The notes below the pieces were generated by a model. That model saw only the letters and a program-made list of their open reading frames with translations. It was not told the DNA's origin and did not search any database. A DNA stretch of 64,000 nucleotides. It comes from Nageia nagi (lineage: Eukaryota; Pinophyta). The translations under genes were made by a program, and so were the position numbers. Below, one piece after another: positions 1-9,199 of the stretch. The stretch's first letter is position 1, and each line of letters begins with the position of its first letter. The stretch spans positions 173,228,001-173,292,000 of the forward strand of contig JBITNC010000001.1 of NCBI GenBank assembly GCA_050084985.1, written 5' to 3'.

Positions 1-494
1 TCCTCTTATTATAAATAATGCTATAACATTTATTCAATATGATATTCCTAATGATGATATCATTGATAAATGCCTACTAATCAATATTTATGTCAAGATA
101 TTAGGTAAAACAATCAAACATTCATTTGTAGATGGTGGTGCATGTTTGAGTATTTGCTCTATTAACTTCCTCAAGAAGTTTGATGATAAGTTGATGCCTA
201 AATTTGTAAGAAAGAAGTACAAGATCATATGTTATGATAGTGATAGCAAAGCCTGTGCCTTTCATATCATGTTATTTATTCAATTAGGACCAAAGATAAT
301 AAAAGTTATGAAATATGTTCTAGATAAGAAGATGCCTTATGAAATTCTTCTTGGAAGATGATGAATACATCCAATGAGATGTGTACCATATACACTACAT
401 AAGTTGATTAAATTTAACCATGATAGATATGAATTTGTAGTTAAAGTAGTAGAAGCAAATCCAAACATGATTGCATAAGTTGAGAACATCATAG
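1..494 (+). pseudogene. Tat-A retroviral-type aspartic protease, 5' part cut by window edge
   Basis: Frame 2 is open from the window edge to 361 and recognisable to 494. The protease active site reads FVDGGACLSI, with the catalytic Asp at 131-133. The strand ending MPYEILLGR follows, and then two stops sit where Tat proteases have a Pro-Trp pair. The same protein is seen again at 19619-20115. Family knowledge: this protease releases Gag and Pol parts inside virus-like particles. The reading frame is cut at 494 by the Copia-1 insertion, and its downstream spacer resumes at 6099. The upstream gag is outside the window. It is dead through stops and interruption. Confidence 0.8.
490..494. repeat. 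Target site duplication of Copia-1, left copy (CATAG)
   Basis: The five bases CATAG directly precede the TGTTAG start of the Copia-1 LTR. The same five bases follow the other end of the element at 6094-6098, which marks both insertion borders. Confidence 0.85.
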
Positions 495-549
495 TGTTAG
501 AATTTGTAATGTAATATTGTGTAATATTTCTCTTTAATGTAAATTCACT

Positions 550-586
550 TAATGCTTAAAGTATCTTTAGATACCTTAAAGCATTA
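550..586. other. Near-perfect inverted repeat in Copia-1 LTR
   Basis: The arms AATGCTTAAAGTATCT and AGATACCTTAAAGCATT pair over about 16 bases with a two-base loop. A diverged palindrome lies at the matching place in the Copia-2 LTRs, about 100 bases from the TG end. This suggests a conserved cis element. Confidence 0.7.
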
Positions 587-657
587 AGAGAATAAATATG
601 GAAAAATATTTAACCTTAGCCTTGGGTAAAAGGGAGGTTAAAGAGTGGGTTTCATCT

Positions 658-665
658 TATAAATA
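658..665 (+). promoter_or_regulatory. TATA box of Copia-1 LTR
   Basis: TATAAATA, followed by AGAGAGG. The same TATAAATAGAGGG block is present on the minus strand in both Copia-2 LTRs (51375-51382 and 57157-57164). It is therefore the likely U3 core promoter of the family. Confidence 0.7.
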
Positions 666-940
666 GAGAGGTACCCCCCTCGCAATACATAATTTGGAAG
701 CAGAGTTATGGTAAAGGTTTAGAGTTAGGAGAAATAGGAAGAGATCTTGTAAGAGAGGTTCTTGAGAATAATAAGATCTTGGTTAGTGGATGTACTCCCA
801 AGGAGAGAGGACCCACTTTACATCTTGTGTTCACTATGAGATTGGATTATTTTATCATGCTATTTTGTTTATGTTGTGAAGTGCCTTCTTGAGATCTTGG
901 TAGATTAGAAGTTAATTTAGAAAGCGTTGATTTCATAAAG

Positions 941-952
941 TGGTATCAGATC
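941..952 (+). other. Primer binding site of Copia-1 (tRNA-iMet type)
   Basis: TGGTATCAGATC lies two bases after the LTR end and differs in one or two bases from the plant initiator-Met PBS TGGTATCAGAGC. It would prime minus-strand DNA synthesis. Confidence 0.85.
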
Positions 953-3900
953 CATCTTGGAGGCTCTTCTACAACATCCCTAAAGGTCCATTCCACTCCT
1001 TCCTTCATTTATTTTGGTGAGGTAAAAGAAGCTTGAATGTATAATCTTCTTCCTATCATTTTTGTTCTTCAAATTTTGCTTATATTACTAACATTTTTTT
1101 CTTTGATAATGTTATTCTGCATTTAACAAAATTTATTCAAAGTAGATAATATATTATTACCATTTTTTTGTTATACTAACAATTTTGTATTAGTAAGTAT
1201 ATGTGTTAATTACTAGTTTTGAAACTTTGTTTCAAATGACTCTATATTGTTATTATGACTTTTTTTTACTTACTAACATTGCATTTGTTAGTTGCAATTG
1301 GCTTGAGAAAACTTGCTTAAAATATATTGTTGTTACATTTTTTTTAATAACCTTTGATGGTATGTGCAATTTTTTTTTTATAACTTTGCAAAAATTATTG
1401 CAATTTTTTTAAATTTAACCACAATACTATTATTGCAATGATTTTTTTTTTACAATATACTAAATATATGTTTGTAAAAAGTATGGGCTAAAAAGAGCTT
1501 GCAATTTTTTGTAATATAGTTTACAAAAGTATTTTTACAATATGAGAAATTGTAAAAATGTGAATTATTTGTATATTCTCTTTTTAAGAGGCAACATTTA
1601 TTAAAAAGGAGCTACATTTTTTTTGCAAATTTATATTTGCAAAATCTTAGAATTGAATGTATTCTATTTTCTCAAAAAAAAGGAGGTATTTTTTAAAAAT
1701 TATATATAATTTTGTATTTTTAACAAAATTTATGTATATAATATATTGTGATAACACAATGTATCTTATTAGCTAATACCAACAAATTATTAGGCACATC
1801 ATTGGATAGTTGCTTGAAGGTGTTTCATAATAAATGACAAAAGGAAAAATTGACAGAAAAGTAGGTGGGTATGGGATTCATTATCATGATTTTCTCTCTT
1901 TGGAAGGCTTGCACATGTTGCCCCTCCTACCACATGTCACTCTGCTCCTATTCTCCTGAGTTCATCCAAAACCCTCCTAAAGCAATTTTTTAATGCCTTG
2001 CTCTATTTTTCCTACAAACAAAAAACAAAAATCCTAGTTCTTGAAATAAAATTAGATGAAGTTTTTTTTATTTTCTCCCAATGTTGTGATATTTATTCAT
2101 TGATTCTTGAAATTTTTTAGAAGGAGCTTAATTTTTATTCTTGCAAACTTTTGTAAGAAAAATGTGGGAAGTTTAAGTTTTTTTAAAATTAAAGTAAATA
2201 ATAATAAAAATAGTATGTGTTGCTTTTTAAAAATTATGAGCTCATTTTTTTTAAAAAAAAGAAAAGGGTTTTTAGCATCCTTTTAAAAAAAATCTGACCT
2301 CCTAATTTCTTTTTTATCATCCTTTTAAAAAAAATTTGAACTCTTAATTTCTTTTTTGGCATCCTTTGTAAAAAAATTTGAGCTTTTAACCATAATTTCT
2401 TTTTAGCATCCTTTTTAAAAACAAATATGAGCTCCTAACCATAATTTCTTTTTTGGCATCCTTTTTTAAAAAATCCAAGCTCCTAACCATAATTTCTTTT
2501 TGGCATCCTTTTAAAAAATCTGAGTTCCTTACTTTTTAAAACTTTTTGGCATCTTTTTAATAAAAAAATCTATGAGCTCATTTTTTCATTTTTTGGCAAG
2601 TTTTTATTTTTTTGATAAGCTTGCTATTTAAAAAGAGGGGGAATTTTTTTCAACAAATAAAGGGAGGTGTGGAAGTTATATTTTTTAATTAAAAGCATGA
2701 GCTAAAGGTTGGATTAAAAAGTCATAACATAGGCTAATTTTTTAATATATTATTTGCAAATTTTTTAAGTGTAGACATAAAATTATTGATAATTGCCTAT
2801 TTTTTAATCTTGGACTCATTTTATTGTGAGGTTAAAAAGACATATTTTCACAATGTGCATAGCTTCAATGTATGATGAATGAATTTTTTTTTTACCATAC
2901 ATCTTACCTTTAAGTAAAAAGGGGGAATTTATTTTTTCTAAATAAATTTACTTAGAAAATTTTTATGAATGCATATTAGGATTATTTTTCTAATGTGTAC
3001 ATAATTATTGCATACTATTTTTATGCACATATGTGGATGGATCAAAGTTTACTTTAAATGTTGTCTAGCTATGATATGACTATTTTTTGTTGAGTCCATA
3101 GTATTAAGAATTTTTTGATGATAAGGAATTATTGAAGTCCAATGTTTAAGTATAATTTTTAAGTAAAAAAGTTGGGGGAAGAATTCCTCTTTTTACTTAA
3201 AAATAATCGACCTATGTAAAGAGATCCACTAGGGGTTTTGATAAAACCCATTGGACTCTTAGGCACATAATTATGGATGGTGTTTGGATGAAGTTTCATT
3301 TTAAACCTTTTTTTTATGTATGTTTACTTTATTTGCAAAGTATGTAAATATTGAAGATGCTTTCCCCTAAAATGAACACATCCACATGTTTTATTTTGCA
3401 ACATGACTTGTTTGGGGAGCCATAAGGTGAGGACAAGGTAGACTAGAGCCTTTTAATTTGATGATCTAAGTGATGAAAAGTCTATACTACTTAATTGCCC
3501 CTAAGTCCTTTATTAGTATGCATATAACTCCATATAGGTGAAAAGGCATATGTGTAGTGATATCACATGTTCGCCTATCCATTCAGAGATCATCTTGATA
3601 ACCTAGGAGGAAACCTAAAAAACCTAATCAAGATAATATTTTTTTGATCCAACATACATCAAAACCTTGGAAAATAGTTAGTACTTCTCTTTGTGAGAGT
3701 ATATTGCTACCTAAGGCAAACTGGTTAAGGATTGGTAGGACTTGAGATCTAGGTGAAGGCCTAATTTTAGACAGGAATATAAACATTAACTCTTCCCTCT
3801 CTACAATTATCCTCAATGATAAAAATATCAGATGAATGATTATAATTCTTGTTAACAATTAAAGCATTTGATTTGTTGGTTCAAACATGTATTTGTATGA

Positions 3901-3963
3901 TTAATGTTCTAAATTCAATATGTATGCTTACATTGTTTATCACCTTCATATTATTTTATAGCA
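953..3963 (+). other. Long untranslated leader of Copia-1
   Basis: About 3 kb of T-rich DNA with no supportable gene. It has many T and A runs, a minisatellite at 2268-2600, and a short island of higher G+C at about 1860-1985. The part from about 3230 to 3860 (including GTTTGGGGAGCCATAAGG near 3411) is matched on the minus strand at 56930-56330 in Copia-2, so it is family sequence. Copia-2 lacks the counterpart of about 939-3230. Confidence 0.7.
2268..2600 (+). repeat. Minisatellite of about 44-50 bp, seven copies
   Basis: Units begin GGCATCCTTTTAAAAAA and continue TGAGCTCCTAACC-ATAATTTCTTTTT. They start near 2271, 2316, 2360, 2407, 2457, 2504 and 2550, with small length changes in the A/T runs. 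Confidence 0.8.
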
Positions 3964-4791
3964 ATGAAGACTCTTTTGCACCTAAGAATATCCTAGATGG
4001 TTCCAAATATGGTATTTGGGAACCTAGGATGAAGCTAGAACTTCAAGCATGAAAAATTTGGATGATTATCATTGAAAACCAAGTTGCTCCATTAGGGGAG
4101 AAGGAAATTGAAGCTTATAATACAAAGAATGATCTAGCAAATCCTATGATATTTCATGTTTTTTCATATGAAATTATCCTCATGATATCTTCTTCAAACT
4201 CTATAAAGGAAGCTTGGGATAAATTGAAGAGTATCTACCTCGACACCAAATTCTCTAGAAGGTTCACCATTCTTTAGAAGTTACTGCAATCACAGTAAGA
4301 GAAAAATGAAAGTGTGGTAATATATATAAATAAGGTTATTGACCTTAAGACCCAACTTGTGGGTGTGGTTACAATTAAATCAATGATGAATTTCTTACAT
4401 TCATCATCCTTCAAAGCCTCTCTACTAAATTTAGTCACTTTATGATTGTTATTGAAATAAAGCTTGATGATGAAAAAAAAGTGTTTTCCTTGAAAAACAT
4501 GTCAATTATTCTTTTGAAATATGAGGAAACACTTAACAATAAAGTATTTAACCGCTCTCCTAAGAAACATTTTATGGCACCAGGACCAATGAAGCCTCAC
4601 TTCAAAATGAAGTGCAATAACCAAAAGAAGTCTACTCATGATCCTAAAACAAACTTCAAGAAAAGTGAAAATAAGAAGCATTATAAGCCTGATAAGATAA
4701 GAAAATTCAAAGCCAAATTTGATGGAAATTGTAATTTATTTGGCATATTTGGTCATAAAGAAGTTGATTGCTACAAGAAAAAGAAAGAATA
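3964..4791 (+). pseudogene. Copia-1 gag (copia-type, with CCHC knuckle)
   Basis: The protein follows the Copia-2 Gag closely: NILDGSKYGIWEPRM at the start, then AWDKLKSIYLDTKFSRRFTI, a Lys/Asn-rich stretch and a zinc knuckle. An ATG exists at 3964 but lies one base out of frame with the following homology. There are at least four lesions: stops at about 4051 and 4275, a frameshift near 4370, and a stop at 4790. The knuckle reads CNLFGIFGHKEVDC, so the second Cys of the CX2CX4HX4C box is lost. Family role: particle assembly and RNA packaging. It is not translatable as it stands. Confidence 0.8.
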
Positions 4792-4858
4792 AGGTGGAAA
4801 TTGTAATTTCTATGGCATTTATGGTCATAAGGAAGCTGGTTGCTACAAGAAGGTTCTA
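4792..4858 (+). pseudogene. Second, duplicated zinc knuckle of Copia-1 gag
   Basis: Directly after the stop at 4790 the frame repeats the knuckle: CNFYGIYGHKEAGC at 4803-4844. It lies about 70 bases after CNLFGIFGHKEVDC. Both copies have an aromatic residue in place of the second Cys. Copia-2 has one knuckle only, so this is a local duplication of about 70 bp. Confidence 0.7.
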
Positions 4859-4996
4859 GATGATATTCTACACTTGCAGTATTATCCATCAATCCTAAAC
4901 TCTACTAATTTGTTCACCAAACCCCTTCTTGAAATCCAATTTTGCAAGCTCAAGGATTCTATTAGGTTGGTGAAGTTTCCCTCAAAGAGGGAATAA
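4859..4996 (+). pseudogene. C-terminal scrap of copia pol (after RNase H)
   Basis: The frame joins the knuckle to VLDDILHLQYYPSILNS and then LFTKPLLEIQFCKLKDSI, ending near KFPSKRE and a stop. Copia-2 has the same text at the end of its polyprotein (52308-52450). About 3 kb (protease, integrase, RT, most of RNase H) is thus missing at the 4858 junction. The reading frame is kept across the deletion. Confidence 0.8.
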
Positions 4997-5139
4997 AGAT
5001 TGACTTCTTGTTTAATTCATATATAATGTAACCATTTCCTTCTTAATAAAGTTGTTGATCACTTTGTTTTATAGGTATACATTGATTATACATTGCTCAT
5101 TAGGTGACTATAAGTATTAACTTGAAATCTTTGTGATGA

Positions 5140-5345
5140 CTTATAGTGCATCGCAAATCCAAGCATATTATATCAAGGAGAAAGTTCTTGATGGAATAAC
5201 TGTAGCTGTATTCATCTAACTTTAACTCTCCTACTTTATTCACTAGACCACTTTAGAAAATTTGTTGTGCATACTTTAAAAGTTTCTTATGGTTAGTGAA
5301 GTTATCCTCAAGGGGGAGTGAAGTTTGAATTCATATTTATGATAA
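5140..5345 (+). pseudogene. Second copy of copia pol C-terminus in Copia-1
   Basis: The DNA string AAATCCAAGCATATTATATC, then AAGGAGAAAGTTCTTGATGG, matches codons for the last RNase H helix and tail. TTCACTAGACCACTT and CTCAAGGGGGAGTGA follow. The text after each pol tail (GGTGACTAT-AGTATT with GTGATGACTTATA) also recurs, at 5104-5150 and 5580-5625. This is a direct tandem duplication of about 0.4-0.5 kb. Confidence 0.65.
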
Positions 5346-5861
5346 TAACTTCATCTCTAGGAGGATATTTTGTTGTATAGTGTTGATCTTAATGTATACC
5401 TTTGTGGTTAGTTCACTCTATGTGAGGACCTCATTGTACATTTTTGCTTTCAATTATTATTATGAGAGGAATCAACATGTGCATTTTGGCATTGTTTGGT
5501 TATCCATATTTGAGGGATTCGTATGTTCATATGCTCTATTTTTTATGATGATCAACACATGTTTTCTAATATACAATAGGTGACTATGAGTATTGGCTTG
5601 GCATCTTTGTGATGACTTATAATGCATAATTGATCAATATATGGATGCCATTACTTAGTTCATTTATCTTATGATTTATATGAATGTTTATATATGCATA
5701 TAACTGATCTTGTTTATGAGTTGCTTGTAGCTTGCTAGTTTCATCTTGAGAATGTAGGTTACTTACTTTAGGTGGATAGGCTCATAGAGGCTCACATATC
5801 AACTTAGTGTTGATCAACTACACTTTATAGTGAAACCAATTATGGTTAGTGATTGTATTGT
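5346..5861 (+). other. 3' untranslated region of Copia-1
   Basis: It matches, in reverse, the Copia-2 region 52240-51720, including one unit of the element that is repeated four times there (about 5385-5440). The match ends abruptly at about 5861 in the middle of a conserved stretch. The polypurine tract and the first half of the 3' LTR are missing. Confidence 0.65.
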
Positions 5862-6093
5862 TATGCTATAGGTTTAGAGTTAGGAGAAGTAAGAAGAGAT
5901 ATTGTAAGAGAGGTTCTTGAGAATAATAAGATCTTGGTTAGTGGATGTACTCCCAAGGAGGGAGGAACCACTTTACATCTTGTGTTCATTGTGAGATTGG
6001 CTTATGTTATCATGCTATTCTATTGATATTGTGAAGTGCCTTCTTGAGATCTTGGTAGATTGAAAATTAATTTAGAAAGGGTTGATTTCATCA
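5862..6093 (+). repeat. 3' LTR of Copia-1, 5' half deleted
   Basis: Bases from GGTTTAGAGTTAGGAGAA to the end match 5' LTR 711-938 with few changes. The U3 part with the TATA box is absent. It ends TTTCATCA and is followed by the CATAG duplication. Confidence 0.85.
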
Positions 6094-6098
6094 CATAG
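6094..6098. repeat. Target site duplication of Copia-1, right copy (CATAG)
   Basis: Identical to 490-494. Sequence after it resumes the Tat-A spacer that stops at 494, as judged by alignment with the uninterrupted spacer of Tat-B at 20100-20250. Confidence 0.85.
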
Positions 6099-7030
6099 TT
6101 TCTAATAGAAATGTTGAAATCCATAAGGATAATGATTAAGATGAAAAAGATAACAATGATAGCATGCATTTATATAAAAAAATAGAAATTAGCACATATG
6201 TCATCAATCATAAGGTAATTGAAGATGACATTAGAAGTTTTGGTAGAGGAAAAAATCAAAGGATGACCAATGTTTGTGCTAGCCTCAGTGCTTGCACTAC
6301 CCTCACTCTTGCAAATGACGTAGTCAAGATCAATCTGAATTGGAAGAAGATGATGTGAATATGATACTATATAATATGGACACCTCAAAATTAGAGTTAG
6401 ATTATGATACATACAATAAAAAGGTGTTAACCTATGCTAAGGTTAACAAATAGATAAAACAAATGAGATGTCTTGCATCATTGATACCTCAATACATGGA
6501 ATCTAGCAAGGGTAAAGGACTTGGATGAAATGAACAAGGAATCAAAGAGTTAACTATAAAAATATTTGAATCAAATGAAGGAAAGAATGGCATAGGATCA
6601 AAGAAGGAAATTTATTTTTTTTTTCTCTCATATAGCAATGAAGAAGAATCAAAGACTGAATCAAATAAATAATTAATCAATATTATTGATCTAGTACCAA
6701 AAATAGGAAAAAATTACCAGAGAAGGTTTGCACTCATGCTAGCACCAACATTTGCACTAACCTCAACACTTGTACTAAAAAAAAAGTTATTCCTCTTATC
6801 CCATGCTGGATAAGGTAGTTTCCAAGATTGTTGATGTATGTGAAATACATGATGTGCTTCTGCACACACTGGGGGAAAGATCAAAGTTCAAACCATTTCA
6901 TCTTAAGAGGAAAGCTAAAAGTTTTTATCATCCTAATGGTTACTTTGGAGAGGATATGGTGTACATAACTAGTTCTTCCCTGCTACACTAGCCCACCTTC
7001 TTCTTTCATTACATAGGAGTAGGCTAGGTA
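6099..7030 (+). pseudogene. Tat-A protease-RT spacer with G-patch-like motif
   Basis: Broken coding sequence. At 6504-6543 it reads SKGKGLG, a stop, then NEQGI, which fits the core of a G-patch (GxGLGxxxxGI), an RNA-binding motif known beside proteases of some retroviruses. Around it are peptides rich in Asn, Cys and Thr (NVCASLSACTTLTLAND at 6270-6320, and a similar one at 6730-6775). A better open piece at 6803-6991 begins MLDKVVSKIVDVCEIHDVLL and matches Tat-B 20715-20905. No other domain is recognised. Confidence 0.6.
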
Positions 7031-7038
7031 GCTAGGGA

Positions 7039-7060
7039 TGTGTGTGTGTGTGTGTGTGTG
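7039..7060. repeat. (TG)11 microsatellite
   Basis: Eleven TG units after GCTAGGGA. The same spot in Tat-B (20958-20982) has a shorter, broken TG run, so the repeat lies in element sequence and has changed in length. Confidence 0.95.
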
Positions 7061-7079
7061 AAATTCTTTCTATTATGAC

Positions 7080-7990
7080 ATAACAAGATTGGGGGCATTA
7101 CCTAACCTTTCTCAACTTGATGATGAGATACCATGGTTGAAAGAGAACCCTGTTGAGATAAACATTAGTACACAAGAAGTCCTATGGATTATTCAAATTG
7201 GAACATGAATCATTGGTGAAGATAAACAAGCATATCAATCATTCTTAATAGAATTCAATAACATGTTTTCTTGGGAATACAATGATATGATAGGGTTAGA
7301 TACATCATTTGTGACTCATAATTTAGTAGTATAGGAAGATGTTAAACCAATATAGGTGAAAAGAAGACCAGTGCACCTAAAATACTATTTGCTAGTAAAG
7401 AAAGAAATTGATAAGTATCACAAGGCAAGATTCATTGAACCTATTGATTAATTAGGTGTTTTATAGATTTTAGAGACTTAAATATAGCTTTACCAAAGGA
7501 TAATTTTCCTCTACCACACATTGACATAATTATGGATTCCACTATAGGACATGAGTTATTGTCTTTCATGGATGGTTTCTCATGCTATAATTAGATCATA
7601 ATCAACAAAGAAAATCTGCATAAGATAACATTCACCACACATTAGGTAACATTTTGTTAAATATTCATATCCTTTGGCCTAAAAAATGCTAGGGAAACAT
7701 ACAAAGAGCTATGGAAACTATGTTCCATGACCTCATTCATAAATCAATTGAAGTATATGTTGATGATATTCTTGCCAAATCAACTAGGAAGAAAAATCAT
7801 TGAGAGAACTTAAGATTTATTTTCAAATAGATGAGATAATTTGACTTAATGCTCAATCTTGAGAAGTGTATTTTTGGGATGTCTAATGGAAAGTTAGTTG
7901 GTTAATCTATATATAGAAGAGTCATAAAGATAGACCCTAAAAAGGTTAAAGATATAATGGACATGCCTCCACTAAGGAATATTAGACAAC
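7080..7990 (+). pseudogene. Tat-A reverse transcriptase
   Basis: Recognisable stretches are YNDMIGLDTSFVTHNLVV before the fingers, NIALPKDNFPLPHIDIIMD, and FMDGFSCYN. The catalytic box YVDDILAKS has its first codon at 7756. NLEKCIFGMSNGKLVG and KIDPKKVKDIMDMPP follow. The frame shifts several times. Many stops replace Gln or Trp codons, for example in the strings around 7330 and 7585. Family role: copies element RNA into DNA in the cytoplasmic particle. Confidence 0.85.
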
Positions 7991-8042
7991 TCAGAAGTCT
8001 ACAAGTGAAGTTACACAAAAGTTACAAGCAATAAAAAGATTC

Positions 8043-8420
8043 ATGGCTAAATTATCATATAGAACAACTTCATTATCTTACTTTCTCAAGAAGGAAAACA
8101 AGTTTATATGGACCAAGGAGTGTCAAAAAGCATTTGAAGATATCAAATGCTACTTTCTTAATCCTCTTGTTTTACAGCTAGTTGATCATACCAAACCTCT
8201 ATATTTGTATGTATCAACTACAAATAATGCCATCGAGATAGTCCTTATACATATTGAAAAAGAAAACAAGGAAAGGGTTGTGTATTATTTATCTAAGACA
8301 CTACAGAATGTAGAAGTAAATTACATACCAATGGAGAAGTTGTATTATGCAATAGTTTACATCACATAGAAATTGAGGTACTACATGATCACCAATACTA
8401 CTTTCATTATAGTTAACGTT
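8043..8420 (+). pseudogene. Tat-A RNase H (first, next to RT)
   Basis: An open stretch at 8043-8369 covers the RT-RNase H link (FIWTKECQKAFEDIK) and RNase H. The first carboxylate position reads LYLYVSTTNNA, where an Asp would be expected, so a catalytic residue is probably lost. RVVYYLSKTL and NYIPMEKLYYAIVY are typical of gypsy RNase H. A stop follows at 8367, and the HIDHQ-like end is diverged (NVDQLRYLL near 8415). Confidence 0.75.
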
Positions 8421-8559
8421 GATCAATTGAGGTACTTGTTAGCAAAGCCATAATTGTAAGGAAGAATAACCAAATGGATAATGAATTTACAAGAGTTTGA
8501 TCTTCTATATATATGGTAAAAGGTAGTCAAAGGATAGTATATAGCAGATATGTTTGCAA

Positions 8560-9000
8560 CAACACCATGTGGTAAAGATAGTAACATAAATGAACTTGTA
8601 GCACTAGTTGAATAGTGTAAGGAAAAAACATGGACACTATTCTTTGATGGCTCCAAATGTTAACAAAGGATTGGGGCATGGATTATGTTAATATCTCCTA
8701 AAGGTGGCATGATTCATATGGCTTATAAGTTAAATTTTGGATGCACTAACAATATGGCTAAGTATGAAGCTTTGGTATTGAGACTAAAGGCAACAATTAA
8801 TCTTGGAATTAGTTAGTTGAAAGTTTATAGTGACTCACAACTCATTATCAATCAAAATAATGATGTTTACAACACAAAATATGAAATTGCAGCCATATAA
8901 GGAATTAGTTTATTTGATGGTTCAAAGAGGCTTTACATAGATTCAGTTTGAAAAAATATTTCAAGAAATAATAATAGATTTATAGATGCTATGGATAATA
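8560..9000 (+). pseudogene. Tat-A second (Tat-type) RNase H
   Basis: WTLFFDGSKC at about 8632-8661 gives the first Asp. SPKGGMIHMAYKLNFGCTNN and KYEALVLRLKATINLG follow, and VYSDSQLI gives another catalytic Asp. The Glu of the AEYE box is kept as KYE. A stop follows SKC, and others lie near 8815 and 8900. The domain lies between classical RNase H and integrase, where Tat elements carry an archaeal-type RNase H. Confidence 0.8.
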
Positions 9001-9199
9001 CAATTTCATTAACACCTATCTTAGTTGACGATGAGAAAACTATTATCAAAATCATAGCCTTAGAGATTATTCTTTTATGGATGATGATGACTAACAAGGT
9101 TTATTCAAGAAATAGTCACTCATTTATGTTATTCTTCTACTACATGAATGGTATTCTGACATCTACAACTATGTAAAGCAAGGAAATATTTCATATTCA

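Larger units (their letters stand above)
495..938 (+). repeat. 5' LTR of Copia-1
   Basis: It starts TGTTAGAATTTGTAATG and ends near GATTTCATAA. The last 230 bases recur at 5862-6093, where the end reads GATTTCATCA. It holds a TATA box (658-665) and a hairpin (550-586). The start matches the minus-strand LTR ends at 51545, 57327 and 58738. Confidence 0.85.
495..6093 (+). mobile_element. Copia-1: pol-deleted Ty1/copia LTR element
   Basis: A 5.6-kb insertion inside the protease-RT spacer of Tat-A, bounded by CATAG duplications. Parts in order: 5' LTR, initiator-Met-type PBS, 2.9-kb leader, broken gag, a second zinc knuckle, then only the extreme C-terminus of pol. A 3' region and the right half of a 3' LTR end it. 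Integrase, reverse transcriptase and most of RNase H are absent. Leader, gag and 3' region match Copia-2 (51108-57327, minus strand), so both belong to one family. Copia-1 keeps the PBS and long leader that Copia-2 lost, but it could only have moved with proteins supplied in trans. Confidence 0.85.

Noticed and set aside
1203-1412. 69-codon hydrophobic frame in the Copia-1 leader
   Set aside because: T-rich DNA gives Phe/Leu/Ile-rich frames by chance; there is no start context or homology.
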